64,000 nucleotides of DNA from Paenibacillus odorifer (GCF_000758725.1 NZ_CP009428.1:806001-870000), one strand, 5' to 3'. Positions 52,385 through 62,158 are shown, counted from the first letter of the stretch. Notes: generated from the letters alone by a model not told the origin. A program made the numbers and translations.

Positions 52385-53929
52385 ATGTCGACTAAAATAG
52401 TAATTAAAAGAAACACATACTTTGATTCCGTCTCGCTCATGTCGTTGTCGACCAAAGCGAATCAAATAGAGGGTGTCGAACAAGCTTTTATCGCAATGGC
52501 TACTCAAATGAATAAAGAGGTATTAGCGAATGTAGGGCTGATAACCCCTGAGCTAGAGGAAGCTAAGAATAGTGACCTGATGATCGTAATCAAAGCAGCA
52601 TCCCCTGAGCTGGCTGAAGTTGCCTTGGAAGCAATCGAAGAGCTGTTTATTAAAAAAGATAGTGCAGTTGGCGGTACAGAGCTTAAATATCCAACAATTG
52701 AGTCGGCAGTGAAGAATATGACAGCAGCTAATCTTGCAGTGATTTCAGTCAACGGATCGTTTGCAGCCAGAGAAGCAAGAAAAGCGCTGGAGAATAATCT
52801 CCATGTCATGATGTTCAGTGACAACGTAAGCGTAGAAGACGAAATTGAATTAAAAAAAATAGCACATGAGCGTGGATTACTGATGATGGGGCCGGATTGC
52901 GGAACCGCGATCATTGGAAATATGGCCTTATGTTTTGCCAATAAAGTTCGTAAAGGCAATATCGGCATCGTGGGTGCATCTGGCACAGGAAGTCAGGAAA
53001 TCAGCGTGCGGATTCACGATTTTGGCGGAGGCATCTCACAGTTGATTGGCACAGGCGGCAGAGACCTAAGTGAACGTGTCGGCGGAGTAATGATGCTTGA
53101 TGTGATGAAAGCGCTTAACGAAGACGAAGCCACAAAGGTCATTGTGTTGATTTCCAAACCACCAGCCAAAAGTGTGGAACAAAAAGTGCTGAATGAAATC
53201 AAAAATATGCATAAGCCTGTCGTGGTCTGCTTTATCGGAGGAACGGAGGAAGCTGTTCTGGAGGCAGGTGGACATTTTGCCAAAACAACCAAAGAGGCCG
53301 CGCTGAAGGCGGTAATTCTATCCGGCATCGATGAGAGTCAAATTGACAAGCATTCGCTAAACCTTCCGCTGATTGAGGAGATTAAGGTCAAGCTGAAGCC
53401 AGAACAGAAGTATATTCGTGGGTTATTCTGCGGCGGTACTTTATGTGATGAAGCAATGTATCTAGCGATGGAGAAATACGACGATGTCTATAGCAACATT
53501 CCAAAAGATCCGGAATATCAGCTGGGTGATATCCATATCAGCCAAGCACATACGTTTATTGACTTTGGGGATGATGGGTTCACTAACGGCAAACCACATC
53601 CGATGATTGATCCTTCTTCACGGATTGCCAGATTCAAGCAGGAAGCGAAGGACCCGGCGGTGGGCGTGATCATTATGGATTTTGTATTAGGCTATGGATC
53701 ACATGAGGATCCAGTAGGTGTTATGGTGCCTGCAATTATTGAGGCTAAGCAAGCAGCGGAACAAGAAGGCAGACATTTGGAGATTGTCGGCTATGTACTT
53801 GGAACCGATCTGGATACACCTTCCGTCCAAGAACAGCTTGATAAGCTGGTATCCGCGGGCGTTACCTATGCAAGCAGTAATACGAATGCAGGACTTCTTG
53901 CCAGAGGTTTTGTAGAGAAGGGAGTATAA
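52385..53929 (+). CDS. fdrA: FdrA/AllF-like acyl-CoA synthetase-fold subunit
   Basis: A 514-residue protein with the succinyl-CoA-ligase-like FdrA fold: N-terminal MSTKIVIKRNTYFDSVSLM, CoA-binding-type domain (about 110-210: LAVISVNGSFAAREA, GPDCGTAI, GIVGASGTGSQE) and C-terminal ligase-like part (GLFCGGTLCDEAM, FVLGYGSHEDPVG). FdrA (AllF) is part of E. coli oxamate carbamoyltransferase, which converts oxamate-type carbamoyl compounds and phosphate to carbamoyl phosphate. Its neighbours AllH- and AllG-like and carbamate kinase match that pathway. Confidence 0.88.
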   Translation: MSTKIVIKRNTYFDSVSLMSLSTKANQIEGVEQAFIAMATQMNKEVLANVGLITPELEEAKNSDLMIVIKAASPELAEVALEAIEELFIKKDSAVGGTELKYPTIESAVKNMTAANLAVISVNGSFAAREARKALENNLHVMMFSDNVSVEDEIELKKIAHERGLLMMGPDCGTAIIGNMALCFANKVRKGNIGIVGASGTGSQEISVRIHDFGGGISQLIGTGGRDLSERVGGVMMLDVMKALNEDEATKVIVLISKPPAKSVEQKVLNEIKNMHKPVVVCFIGGTEEAVLEAGGHFAKTTKEAALKAVILSGIDESQIDKHSLNLPLIEEIKVKLKPEQKYIRGLFCGGTLCDEAMYLAMEKYDDVYSNIPKDPEYQLGDIHISQAHTFIDFGDDGFTNGKPHPMIDPSSRIARFKQEAKDPAVGVIIMDFVLGYGSHEDPVGVMVPAIIEAKQAAEQEGRHLEIVGYVLGTDLDTPSVQEQLDKLVSAGVTYASSNTNAGLLARGFVEKGV

Positions 53930-53930
53930 C

Positions 53931-55361
53931 ATGAGCAGAATCAATGAGTTATTTAAGAGTGAACTTCACGTTATCAATGTCGGCCTAGAAATGTTCAAGG
54001 ATGATATCCTGAAGCAAAAAGGCAACGTAACCCATCTGGAATGGAAGCCACCTGGTGGAGGTAAGCCCGAATTAATTGCCGCACTGGATGCGTTAGAGCA
54101 AGAGGAAATTGCTGCAAAGATTGAGGCTGCCAACAAGCTGGCTGTAGAGCGAATCGTGAATTCACAACCGGTATTGGTTGGTTTTGACCAAGCGATCAAC
54201 GTCGTACCAGGGATGACTAAGACTACGATATTACATGCAGGACCTCCGATTACTTGGGATAAGATGAGTGGTCCCATGAAAGGTGCAGTTACCGGCGCTT
54301 TGGTCTTTGAGGGCTTGGCGAAGGATCTCGATGAAGCTGCCGAACTAGCGGCATCAGGTGAGATTACGTTCTCCCCTTGTCACGAGCATAATTGTGTGGG
54401 TTCCATGGCAGGAGTAACCTCAGCCTCTATGTTTATGCACATTGTAGAGAATAAAACGTATGGCAACATCGCTTATACGAACCTTAGTGAGCAACTGTCG
54501 AAAATCTTGCGGATGGGTGCAAACGATGAAACGGTCGTTGCCCGTTTGATCTGGATGAGAGATGTGCTTGGACCGATGCTGCGTGAGGCGATGAAGTTCT
54601 CTGAGAACGGCATTGATCTGCGGCTCATGTTATCACAGGCGCTTCATATGGGAGATGAATGCCATAACCGCAACAACGCTGGAACGACTCTTTTGATTCA
54701 GGCATTAACGCCGCTTATCCTGAGAACGGATTATACCAATGAGCAGAAAATCGAAGTGTTCGATTTTGTGGCAATGAGTGATTATTTCTCCGGACCAACC
54801 TGGATGGCTCTTTGTAAATGTGCACTTGATGCTGCCCATGGCATCGAGCATAGCACCATCGTAACAACGATGGCCCGCAATGGCGTGGAATTTGGTATTC
54901 GTGTCAGTGGAATGCCAGGCAATACCTGGTTTATCGGTCCTGCGCAAAAGGTTGTCGGACCGATGTTTGCAGGGTATAAGCCGGAAGACTCGGGACTCGA
55001 TATCGGAGACAGTGCGATTACCGAAACGTATGGTATAGGTGGCTTCGCCATGGCAACCGCGCCGGCGATTGTAGCATTAGTTGGGGGAACCGTAGATGAT
55101 GCCATGAACTATTCTGTGAAAATGAAGGAAATCACTACGACGGAGAATCCAAATGTGACGATTCCTTTGTTGAACTTCCGCGGAATTCCTACTGGAATCG
55201 ATATTCGTAAAGTGGGTCAAACCAGCATTATGCCAGTGATCAACACGGCTATTGCCCATAAGGATCCAGGCATCGGAATGATTGGAGCCGGAATCACTCA
55301 TCCTCCAATCGAGTGTTTCGAGCAAGCCATTCTCGCTTTTAGCCAGAGCATGCATTCATAG
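53931..55361 (+). CDS. DUF1116 protein, AllG-like
   Basis: A 476-residue protein of the DUF1116 family, matching E. coli YlbE/AllG. Landmarks are VNSQPVLVGFDQAINVVPGM near 135-155, GEITFSPCHEHNCVGSMAGVTS and HMGDECHNRNNAGTTL. It starts one base after the fdrA stop. With FdrA and the DUF2877 protein it should form the carbamoyltransferase that yields carbamoyl phosphate for the carbamate kinase at the end of the operon. The exact substrate (oxamate, or another ureido acid) cannot be read here. Confidence 0.87.
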   Translation: MSRINELFKSELHVINVGLEMFKDDILKQKGNVTHLEWKPPGGGKPELIAALDALEQEEIAAKIEAANKLAVERIVNSQPVLVGFDQAINVVPGMTKTTILHAGPPITWDKMSGPMKGAVTGALVFEGLAKDLDEAAELAASGEITFSPCHEHNCVGSMAGVTSASMFMHIVENKTYGNIAYTNLSEQLSKILRMGANDETVVARLIWMRDVLGPMLREAMKFSENGIDLRLMLSQALHMGDECHNRNNAGTTLLIQALTPLILRTDYTNEQKIEVFDFVAMSDYFSGPTWMALCKCALDAAHGIEHSTIVTTMARNGVEFGIRVSGMPGNTWFIGPAQKVVGPMFAGYKPEDSGLDIGDSAITETYGIGGFAMATAPAIVALVGGTVDDAMNYSVKMKEITTTENPNVTIPLLNFRGIPTGIDIRKVGQTSIMPVINTAIAHKDPGIGMIGAGITHPPIECFEQAILAFSQSMHS

Positions 55362-55417
55362 AACCACCCGCCCTTCAGGCCTATTCAAGGGTCTGAGGGC
55401 TTCATAAGCCATTGGTA

Positions 55418-55431
55418 TGTAAGCGCTAACG
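55418..55431. promoter_or_regulatory. cre-like site before the permease gene
   Basis: TGTAAGCGCTAACG fits the loose cre consensus (TGNAANCGNTNNC). It lies 20 bases before the permease start, in the only sizable gap (89 bases) inside the operon. Confidence 0.45.
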
Positions 55432-55450
55432 ATCTAGGGGGAGATTTATT

Positions 55451-56992
55451 ATGGATCAAGTATTTATGAAGATGTTCTGGAAAAAGGGAGATTGGGCCGC
55501 GTTTTTCGGGCTGCTTGCTAACAATTTAACCAATCTGCTTACGATGATTTCATTGTTAATTTTTGTAGTAGGATTTCCGGAAGGTATGGTTTACGGCAGA
55601 GTCGTTCCTGCGTTTGGACTCGCGATTTTTATCGCAAGTATTGCTTATGGCTGGTTTGGATATCAGCTAGCCAAAAAAACAGGCCGAACGGATATAACCG
55701 CATTACCTTCAGGACCTAGTGCTCCATCGATTTTTACGGTAACTTTTCTAGTGTTAATTCCCGTATTTAGAGAAACCAATGATGCATCATTTGCGCTGCA
55801 AATTGGTCTCGTATGGTGTCTGTTCGAAGCCTTGATCCTTATTGTCGGCTCATTTCTGGGAGATGTGCTGCGTAAGGTTATTCCAAGAACCGTACTTTTA
55901 TCTTGTTTATCTGGACTTGGATTGTTATTGCTGGCCATGAACCCGATGCTACAATCCTTCGAAACACCAGTGGTTGCTTTTGTTGTACTTGTGATCATCT
56001 TTATTAACTGGTTTGGCAAATCGCCGATATTCAAAAAAATTCCTACAGGATTTCTGCTGCTGATTGCTGGAACCGCGCTGGCTTGGATATTCGGCTTGCA
56101 GAATCCAGAAGCGATCACAACGGCTCTTTCAACACTTGGGTTTAATCCACCTGAGGTGCATATTACCAGCTTAATTCAAGGGATTCCGCATGCCTTGCCA
56201 TACCTGGCTTCTGCAATTCCATTGGGACTGGCGAATTATATTTTTGACCTTGAAAATATTGAGAGCGCACATGCTGCCGGAGACCCTTATAACACTCGTA
56301 ACGTTATGCTAACGAATGGGGTTGCTTCAAGTATTGGTGCTTTCACAGGTAATCCGTTCCCGGTAACTGTGTATATTGGTCATGCAGGCTGGAAATCTAT
56401 TGGGGCTGGACTTGGTTATACCATAGCTTCTGGTTTCTCCATGTTAATTATTTGTCTCTTTGGCATAGGAGCACTGCTGTTGTCTATCATACCTGTTGTG
56501 GCGATTGTTCCGATTCTGGTCTATGTCGGGGTCGTTACGGCGAATCAGGTGGTTCGAGAGACACCTAAAAATGAAGTGCCCGTTATCTTTATCACCTTGT
56601 TCCCATGGATCGCCAACTGGGCTTTAACGCTTGCGAACAACATTTTTAATGCGGCTGAAACTTCGGCTTCCAAGGTGGGGATTGATCTCTTATTAAGCAA
56701 AGGGGTTTATTACAACGGCCTGATGCATTTAGGAAATGGTGCACCGCTTAGCAGCTTGATTTGGGGCTCCATCACTATTTTCTCTATCCTGAATAAACCA
56801 CTGCGGGCTGCTGTCTTTGCTGTAATCGCGTCTGGCCTATCTTTATTTGGAATCATTCACGCGCCGACTGTTGGATTTGCTCAAGCTTCACTTATGCCGT
56901 TCGTATACGCCTACTTGATGGTGGCAGGATTATTTGTTTATAAGCATTTTTCAGACCTTCGTGACCCAGCGAACAAGCTGCAATCCGAATAA
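55451..56992 (+). CDS. NCS2-like permease (xanthine/uracil/AzgA type)
   Basis: A 513-residue protein with about 12-14 spans. ALPSGPSAPSIFTVTFLVL, LANYIFDLENIESAHAAGDPYNTR and TGNPFPVTVYIGHAGWK are consistent with the AzgA/NCS2 transporter group. Its position in the operon implies it brings in the carbamoylated substrate, or a purine or ureide precursor. CTAGGGGGAG lies before the ATG. Confidence 0.8.
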   Translation: MDQVFMKMFWKKGDWAAFFGLLANNLTNLLTMISLLIFVVGFPEGMVYGRVVPAFGLAIFIASIAYGWFGYQLAKKTGRTDITALPSGPSAPSIFTVTFLVLIPVFRETNDASFALQIGLVWCLFEALILIVGSFLGDVLRKVIPRTVLLSCLSGLGLLLLAMNPMLQSFETPVVAFVVLVIIFINWFGKSPIFKKIPTGFLLLIAGTALAWIFGLQNPEAITTALSTLGFNPPEVHITSLIQGIPHALPYLASAIPLGLANYIFDLENIESAHAAGDPYNTRNVMLTNGVASSIGAFTGNPFPVTVYIGHAGWKSIGAGLGYTIASGFSMLIICLFGIGALLLSIIPVVAIVPILVYVGVVTANQVVRETPKNEVPVIFITLFPWIANWALTLANNIFNAAETSASKVGIDLLLSKGVYYNGLMHLGNGAPLSSLIWGSITIFSILNKPLRAAVFAVIASGLSLFGIIHAPTVGFAQASLMPFVYAYLMVAGLFVYKHFSDLRDPANKLQSE

Positions 56993-57025
56993 ATAATTGA
57001 TAAAAAGAAATAGGAGAGCTAAGCC

Positions 57026-58291
57026 ATGACTAATCAAACTCTGTCAGAAGATTTAATTCAAGCAGCGGATCGCGGGGATTTAGCTGCCGTAGAACAGCTT
57101 TTGGCTCGTGGTGCCGATGTTCATCATAAGGATGCCAGTGGCCGAACTGCGCTGATGGCGGCAACGCAAAAAAATCATATTCCTCTCGCTCAAAAGCTGA
57201 TTGAAGCAGGCAGTGATGTGAATGCAAGAGATATCACTATGTTATCACCCTACCTGTGTGCCGGTGCCAATGGATTTCATGAGATTCTGTCTTTAACTCT
57301 TGCCGCAGGTGCGGATACAACCAGTGTAAATCGTTTTGGAGGAACTACACTGCTGCCCTCCAGCGAGAAGGGGTATCTAAGAACTGTTCAGAAATGCTTG
57401 GAAGCAGGTGTTGCAGTTAACCATATGAACAATCTGGGATGGTCTGCCTTGCTGGAGGCAGTAATTCTCGGGAATGGTGGCCGTTTATACTCCGATATTA
57501 TTCAGTTGTTGGTGGATGCTGGAGCGGATGTTCATTTGCCGGATCGTGACGGGAAATCATCGTTGCAGCATGCAGAAGAGCTGGGTCAGGAGAGGGTCAT
57601 TCGTATTCTCAATAAAGAAAAGCTAACGCTTCATCCAAGTATTCAAAGCGCTCAAGAGCTAGCTCGGGCAGAGGATTTCCGGAAAGCAAGTTTGGTTATG
57701 GAACATGCAATGCAAGTGGACAGTAATAATTCAGATTTCTATTACTATAAAGGATACTTCTTAGGGGAACTCGGGAGATATGACGAAGCTCTGGCAGCTT
57801 ATCAACAGGCACTTACTATTGATCCGGATGACCTTGATTTCTATTTCTATACCGCAAATGCCTACCGAATGATGAAGCGATCCGAGCAAGCATTAGCAGA
57901 GTATGACAAAGCGATAGAACGCGATCCTGGCGAAAGGTTCTTCCGCTATCATAAATCCAATTATTTAAGAGAGTTGGGCAGGCATGAGGAAGCGGTCAAA
58001 GTTATGGATCAGCTTCTGGAACAGCAGCCTGCCCGGTATGATTTCTCGTTCCATAAGGCGAACAGCTTGAGATCACTTGGCCGGGATCAAGAGGCAGTTG
58101 AGGCGATTGAGAACGCAATTGCTAACGATCCGAGCAATCCTTTATATCATCATCATAAGGCTCAGTCACTTGGTTTACTTGGTGATCATGAAATGGCCAT
58201 TCAAGAAATAGATATTGCTATCAGCTATAATCCTGCCAATCCGGATTTTCACTCCGCGAAGGAACAATTTCAGCTGGCCCTTAAACGCTAA
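57026..58291 (+). CDS. Ankyrin-TPR repeat protein in the carbamoyl operon
   Basis: A 421-residue fusion: ankyrin repeats at about 8-205 (DLIQAADRGDLAAVEQLLARGADVHHKD, TALMAATQKNHIPLAQKLIEAGSDVNARD, further degenerate ones, then DIIQLLVDAGADVHLPDRDG) and TPR repeats at about 212-415 (YYYKGYFLGELGRYDEALAAYQQALTIDP and four more). There is no signal peptide or catalytic motif. TAGGAGAG is upstream. It is co-directional between the permease and carbamate kinase, 34-37 bases from each, so it is part of the operon. It may scaffold or regulate the carbamoyltransferase complex; this is inference. Confidence 0.8.
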   Translation: MTNQTLSEDLIQAADRGDLAAVEQLLARGADVHHKDASGRTALMAATQKNHIPLAQKLIEAGSDVNARDITMLSPYLCAGANGFHEILSLTLAAGADTTSVNRFGGTTLLPSSEKGYLRTVQKCLEAGVAVNHMNNLGWSALLEAVILGNGGRLYSDIIQLLVDAGADVHLPDRDGKSSLQHAEELGQERVIRILNKEKLTLHPSIQSAQELARAEDFRKASLVMEHAMQVDSNNSDFYYYKGYFLGELGRYDEALAAYQQALTIDPDDLDFYFYTANAYRMMKRSEQALAEYDKAIERDPGERFFRYHKSNYLRELGRHEEAVKVMDQLLEQQPARYDFSFHKANSLRSLGRDQEAVEAIENAIANDPSNPLYHHHKAQSLGLLGDHEMAIQEIDIAISYNPANPDFHSAKEQFQLALKR

Positions 58292-58327
58292 TCAATGAGG
58301 ATCAACTGATCCGTCAGGAGGAATGGA

Positions 58328-59278
58328 ATGAGTAAATTTATAGTTGTAGCCATTGGCGGTAATTCATTGGTGAAAGACAATGGCCGCGATTCTATAGAGG
58401 ATCAATCTGAGGCAGTACGTGAAATTGCTGTCAATATCGCTGATCTGGTGCAAGCAGGCAACGATGTGGTGGTTACTCACGGCAACGGTCCACAGGTTGG
58501 ATTCGAGCTGAGACGAAGCGAGGTGGCTTCGGAAGTTACTGGAATGGATGTTACTCCGCTGGTCAATTGCGTGGCGGGCACGCAAGGGGGCATAGGTTAT
58601 TTAATTCAGCAGGCCTTAACAAATGAATTCATTCACCGCAGATTAGACAAGAAGGTTGCCACAGTTATTACTCAGGTCGAGGTTAGCAAAAATGATCCGA
58701 ATTTTCAGTCTCCCTCGAAACCAGTGGGCTCCTTCTTCACGCTTGAGCAAGCAGAGGAGATGAAGCGTGCCAAGCCAGATTGGGTCATCATTGAGGATTC
58801 AGGTCGTGGTTACCGCCGTGTTGTTCCATCGCCTAAGCCGATTGATATCGTTGAAAAAGACGTCATTAAATCACTCATTGAGACGGGTTATGTGGTGATC
58901 GCTGTTGGCGGAGGCGGGATTCCTGTGATCAAAACCGAAAATAATACCTACGAAGGTATCGATGCGGTCATTGACAAAGATTTTGCTACAAGTCTGTTGG
59001 CCGAACAGATCGATGCAGAATCGCTGATTATTACAACAGGAGTTCCTCAGGTATGTGTAAATTTCGGTACGCCTGAGCAGAAGGCTCTTGAAGAAGTTAC
59101 AGCGGCAGAAATGATGGTATATGCGGAGCAGGGTCATTTTCCTGCTGGAAGTATGCAGCCTAAAATTGAAGCAAGTCTTAGCTTTTTGAAAAAGGAGGGA
59201 CGTAGAGTTATCATTACTAATCCGGAAAATATGAAAGCTGCGATGAGCCAACAGGCTGGCACACATATTGTAAATTAA
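58328..59278 (+). CDS. arcC: Carbamate kinase
   Basis: A 316-residue amino-acid-kinase-fold enzyme that makes ATP from ADP and carbamoyl phosphate. IVVAIGGNSLVKD starts the fold. VVTHGNGPQVG, CVAGTQGGIGYLIQQAL, PSPKPIDIVE, VVIAVGGGGIPV and GIDAVIDKDFATSLLA are diagnostic, and the length is normal. It is last in the operon and preceded by AGGAGG. In the E. coli allantoin pathway the matching enzyme is AllK. No arginine deiminase or ornithine carbamoyltransferase is nearby. Confidence 0.95.
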   Translation: MSKFIVVAIGGNSLVKDNGRDSIEDQSEAVREIAVNIADLVQAGNDVVVTHGNGPQVGFELRRSEVASEVTGMDVTPLVNCVAGTQGGIGYLIQQALTNEFIHRRLDKKVATVITQVEVSKNDPNFQSPSKPVGSFFTLEQAEEMKRAKPDWVIIEDSGRGYRRVVPSPKPIDIVEKDVIKSLIETGYVVIAVGGGGIPVIKTENNTYEGIDAVIDKDFATSLLAEQIDAESLIITTGVPQVCVNFGTPEQKALEEVTAAEMMVYAEQGHFPAGSMQPKIEASLSFLKKEGRRVIITNPENMKAAMSQQAGTHIVN

Positions 59279-59310
59279 TATGATCTTATTTATCTCATCA
59301 TTTCATGGAG

Positions 59311-59342
59311 ACCGCCACTGATCTAAATCAGGGCGGTTTTTT
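59311..59342 (+). terminator. Terminator of the carbamate kinase operon
   Basis: ACCGCC (59311-59316) pairs with GGCGGT (59332-59337), CTGAT/ATCAG lies inside, and T6 follows. Confidence 0.82.
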
Positions 59343-59470
59343 GACATGTTCATGAATTGTTACTCAACTGCTGCTTTCAGATGGCCTTATTCTGGTGAAT
59401 AAAAGGAAGATAAGAGGTAAAACTATGTCCACTATATAAAAAAGAATACATTAAAATGCGGGGGTAAAAG

Positions 59471-60052
59471 ATGAGATCGAATAAAGGAACAACACAACGT
59501 TTTACCAGGGCTACAATTCTTTGTTGTATTTGTGCATGTACGGTATTGTTAAGTGGATGCACTAAAGCAGCGGATGAGACTCAAGTGGCTACTCCAACGG
59601 CTCAAGTAGAAACCACAGCACCTTCTGCAGAAGCTACTACACCTGCGCCTACGAATAACGCAACAGAACAACCCATGACATCTGCGTCACCCGGTTCAAA
59701 TACTGGGGAACTTCCAGAGGGAGTGAGCATTCAGAGAGTTATCAAGGATGTTTCGTTAAAAGATAGCTATCATAAAAAGGTTGAACTGTTAAGCGACGGT
59801 GGCAAGCGGGTTACCATTACAGATCAGAATCAAAAGATTGTTTTGCAGCAGATTGAATATGACGGAAGGATCACTGCGGTTAAGGATAAACAGATTACCG
59901 TTCAAGTGGAGGGCGGTAAAGAGCAAACCTTAACGATTCCTGATCATATAGTCATTGAAGATGAAGACAAGCTCGGATTAAATAATGGCGTTGAAATCGA
60001 GTGGACGGTAAATGCAGACGGACAAATCGAAAGCGTGGAACTGGACGATTAA
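59471..60052 (+). CDS. Lipoprotein with Thr/Pro-rich linker
   Basis: A 193-residue lipoprotein: signal peptide and lipobox LLSGC (Cys30), then a Thr/Ala/Pro-rich linker (33-80), then a beta-rich domain of about 110 residues (VSIQRVIKDVSLKDSYHKKVEL, ITAVKDKQITVQVEGGKEQTL). I recognise no named family. A small membrane protein gene follows 20 bases later and is likely co-transcribed. Confidence 0.75.
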   Translation: MRSNKGTTQRFTRATILCCICACTVLLSGCTKAADETQVATPTAQVETTAPSAEATTPAPTNNATEQPMTSASPGSNTGELPEGVSIQRVIKDVSLKDSYHKKVELLSDGGKRVTITDQNQKIVLQQIEYDGRITAVKDKQITVQVEGGKEQTLTIPDHIVIEDEDKLGLNNGVEIEWTVNADGQIESVELDD

Positions 60053-60072
60053 AAATTTACCGAGGTGACTGG

Positions 60073-60366
60073 ATGAAATTTCTAATCGTACTTGGTAGTA
60101 TTATTGTTCCCATTGTCATGCTGATGTTACAAGGTAAATCGATAAAGTGGCGTATGGTATTCAATGTTGCTTCGGTCTTAAGTGCGATTATCTTTGGAAA
60201 TATTTCCGCTTTGGCGATTTACGAAATATTAAGGGATCATGCTGTATTTATGACCTCGATCCATGCGATATTTTTAAATCCAATGTTTCTTATTACCGGA
60301 GCCTATCTTGGCGTTTATTTAATTTATCGGTTGATGATAATTTCGTATGACGAGGTTAATATGTGA
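60073..60366 (+). CDS. Small three-span membrane protein
   Basis: A 97-residue protein, starting at ATG 60073 behind GAGGTG, with three hydrophobic segments (about 2-20, 29-50, 62-87). I recognise no family. It follows the lipoprotein gene closely and is followed by a strong terminator, so the two form a unit. Confidence 0.7.
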   Translation: MKFLIVLGSIIVPIVMLMLQGKSIKWRMVFNVASVLSAIIFGNISALAIYEILRDHAVFMTSIHAIFLNPMFLITGAYLGVYLIYRLMIISYDEVNM

Positions 60367-60378
60367 TGGGTACAATAC

Positions 60379-60414
60379 AAATAGGGGTGTTCCCGCGTAG
60401 GGACACCCCTATTT
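60379..60414. terminator. Bidirectional terminator
   Basis: A perfect 12-bp stem AAATAGGGGTGT/ACACCCCTATTT between the convergent small membrane protein and cellulase genes. Confidence 0.85.
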
Positions 60415-60436
60415 GTGTTGTTAACAGGACGGATGC

Positions 60437-62158
60437 TTAAGAGGACTTTCCTACAACGTTTGCTCCGCTCTTCGTGATCTTGTAGGTGATGATATCCCCA
60501 TTCCAGAAGTGGAATTTTAGGATAACCTCGCCGTCTTTAACATCTTTAAAGAACGCGGGAAGCAGCTTGATTTCTTTAGTGTTATAAGAAGGTGAGAAGG
60601 TATTGCCGAATTCCTTAAATGGAGTCCAGTCCTGCGGACCTGCATTGCCACCAGCGGTATATACAGCTTCCATTGTGGCAAGCTGGTTACCATTAAAGGT
60701 GGTCGGAATGGCAAAGGATTCAGTCGTGCCTTTTGCATCGCTTAATTTAGCTGTGTCATACACAATCACCTTAAGTCTCCACGCAACACCCTTGTTGAAT
60801 TTCAGAGTCAGCACGGCATTTTCACCGTATTTTTGGGAAGCTGTGAGCTTTTTGAGTTGGCTGGCTTTGAGGATGAGCTCCTCACCATTTAATGTGTAAT
60901 CTTTACCTTTGGTCAGATATTTTCCGTTGGCACTAATGGTGGTTAGCTTATTGCCGTTCAGGTTTAGCTTAACCTTGGTATCTTTGATTTGTGCACCTTT
61001 TTTTAGGTAGACCAAATCGCTTTCGGTGCTGGAGGAACGCTCCTTCAGACCAGACATTAATACATTGTGGAGTTCAGGATCAGACCACTTATAAGTTTTA
61101 CGATTGAAATGCTGCCCGTTATCCCAGAGCATGGAAGTCATTTTCTTTTCTTTCAAATAATAAGTCAGATACTCGAAGAATTTAAGCTTCTCGCCCTGTT
61201 CAATCACACCCGTGTCTTTATCGAAACCTAATAAACCAAATTCGCCGACGATGACAGGGATGCCTTTAGCTACAAATGTATTGTAAACGTTATCAAAAGT
61301 TTGAGTGATATCGTTTTTTGTATCTTTTTCAAATGTGGTGTAGCCGGCAATGTTCACACTAAAAGGCCAGAAGCCATAGAAGTGAACGGTCGCAATAATA
61401 TTCGGATCGTTTAGAGCCGTAATCGTCTTATAGAGATGATCCATTCTTGTTTGTGTAGGTGAAGACTCTAATGAAGGCAATACAAGTGGGCGGAGGTCGT
61501 TTTTCCCACCGGATTTCCGCACGATCTGATAGAAGGAGTTATTGAGTTCAGTAAGCATTTGCTCCATTTTTGCTTCGTCTGTGCTTCCACCATCGGTGAA
61601 CCGAGGCTCATTTATGCTCTCGAACATCAGCTTATCGGATTTGTCCTTAAAGCGATCGGCAATTTGAGTCCAGGCTGCATTATAACGCGCCAGCGTTTCA
61701 TCGTGTTTTTCTTCCATATGGCTTACCCATAGCCAGGAATCATGATGGACATTAATCATGACATAAAGCTTGGCGTCCAGTGCCCAGCCGACAACTTCTT
61801 CCACACGGTCGAGGTAGGCTTTTTCTAGGGTATAGTCTGGTGCCGCACCCATGTGAGTATCCCAGGTCACAGGAATCCGAATACTTTTATAGCCTTGAGC
61901 GGCGATCTTTTTAATAAGTTCTTGGGTCACACGAGGATTGCCCCAGGAGGTTTCGTCCTCACCTGTAGCATCTAAAGTATTACCGAGGTTCCATCCGGGC
62001 TGCATTTCGTCTACATAGGATTGGATCTTACTCTTTGGCGCTGCCTTAGCTTGTTGCTCATCCTTAGTTGCAGCTGCAGCCATGGATGAGAACAGAGAGA
62101 GCAGAAGAGCGGTGACAAGTGTCAATGATAAGAAGGATTTCTGGATTCGCGTAGTCAT
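60437..62158 (-). CDS. Secreted GH5 cellulase (GH5_4-like, Ig-like X2 and CBM46-like domains)
   Basis: A 573-residue secreted endo-beta-1,4-glucanase. Signal peptide 1-30 (ending AAAATKD), then GH5 from about 42: PGWNLGNTLDA, RIPVTWD, VHHD, acid/base Glu184 in ESINEPR, VHFYG, nucleophile Glu306 in VGEFG and LWDNGQHF. From about 385 come an Ig-like X2 domain (LVYLKKGAQIKDTKVKLNLNG, GKYLTKGKDYTLNG) and a CBM46-like domain at 470-560. The order is that of B. halodurans Cel5B, which acts on glucan and xyloglucan. A cre site upstream predicts glucose repression. Confidence 0.9.
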   Translation of the reverse strand: MTTRIQKSFLSLTLVTALLLSLFSSMAAAATKDEQQAKAAPKSKIQSYVDEMQPGWNLGNTLDATGEDETSWGNPRVTQELIKKIAAQGYKSIRIPVTWDTHMGAAPDYTLEKAYLDRVEEVVGWALDAKLYVMINVHHDSWLWVSHMEEKHDETLARYNAAWTQIADRFKDKSDKLMFESINEPRFTDGGSTDEAKMEQMLTELNNSFYQIVRKSGGKNDLRPLVLPSLESSPTQTRMDHLYKTITALNDPNIIATVHFYGFWPFSVNIAGYTTFEKDTKNDITQTFDNVYNTFVAKGIPVIVGEFGLLGFDKDTGVIEQGEKLKFFEYLTYYLKEKKMTSMLWDNGQHFNRKTYKWSDPELHNVLMSGLKERSSSTESDLVYLKKGAQIKDTKVKLNLNGNKLTTISANGKYLTKGKDYTLNGEELILKASQLKKLTASQKYGENAVLTLKFNKGVAWRLKVIVYDTAKLSDAKGTTESFAIPTTFNGNQLATMEAVYTAGGNAGPQDWTPFKEFGNTFSPSYNTKEIKLLPAFFKDVKDGEVILKFHFWNGDIITYKITKSGANVVGKSS

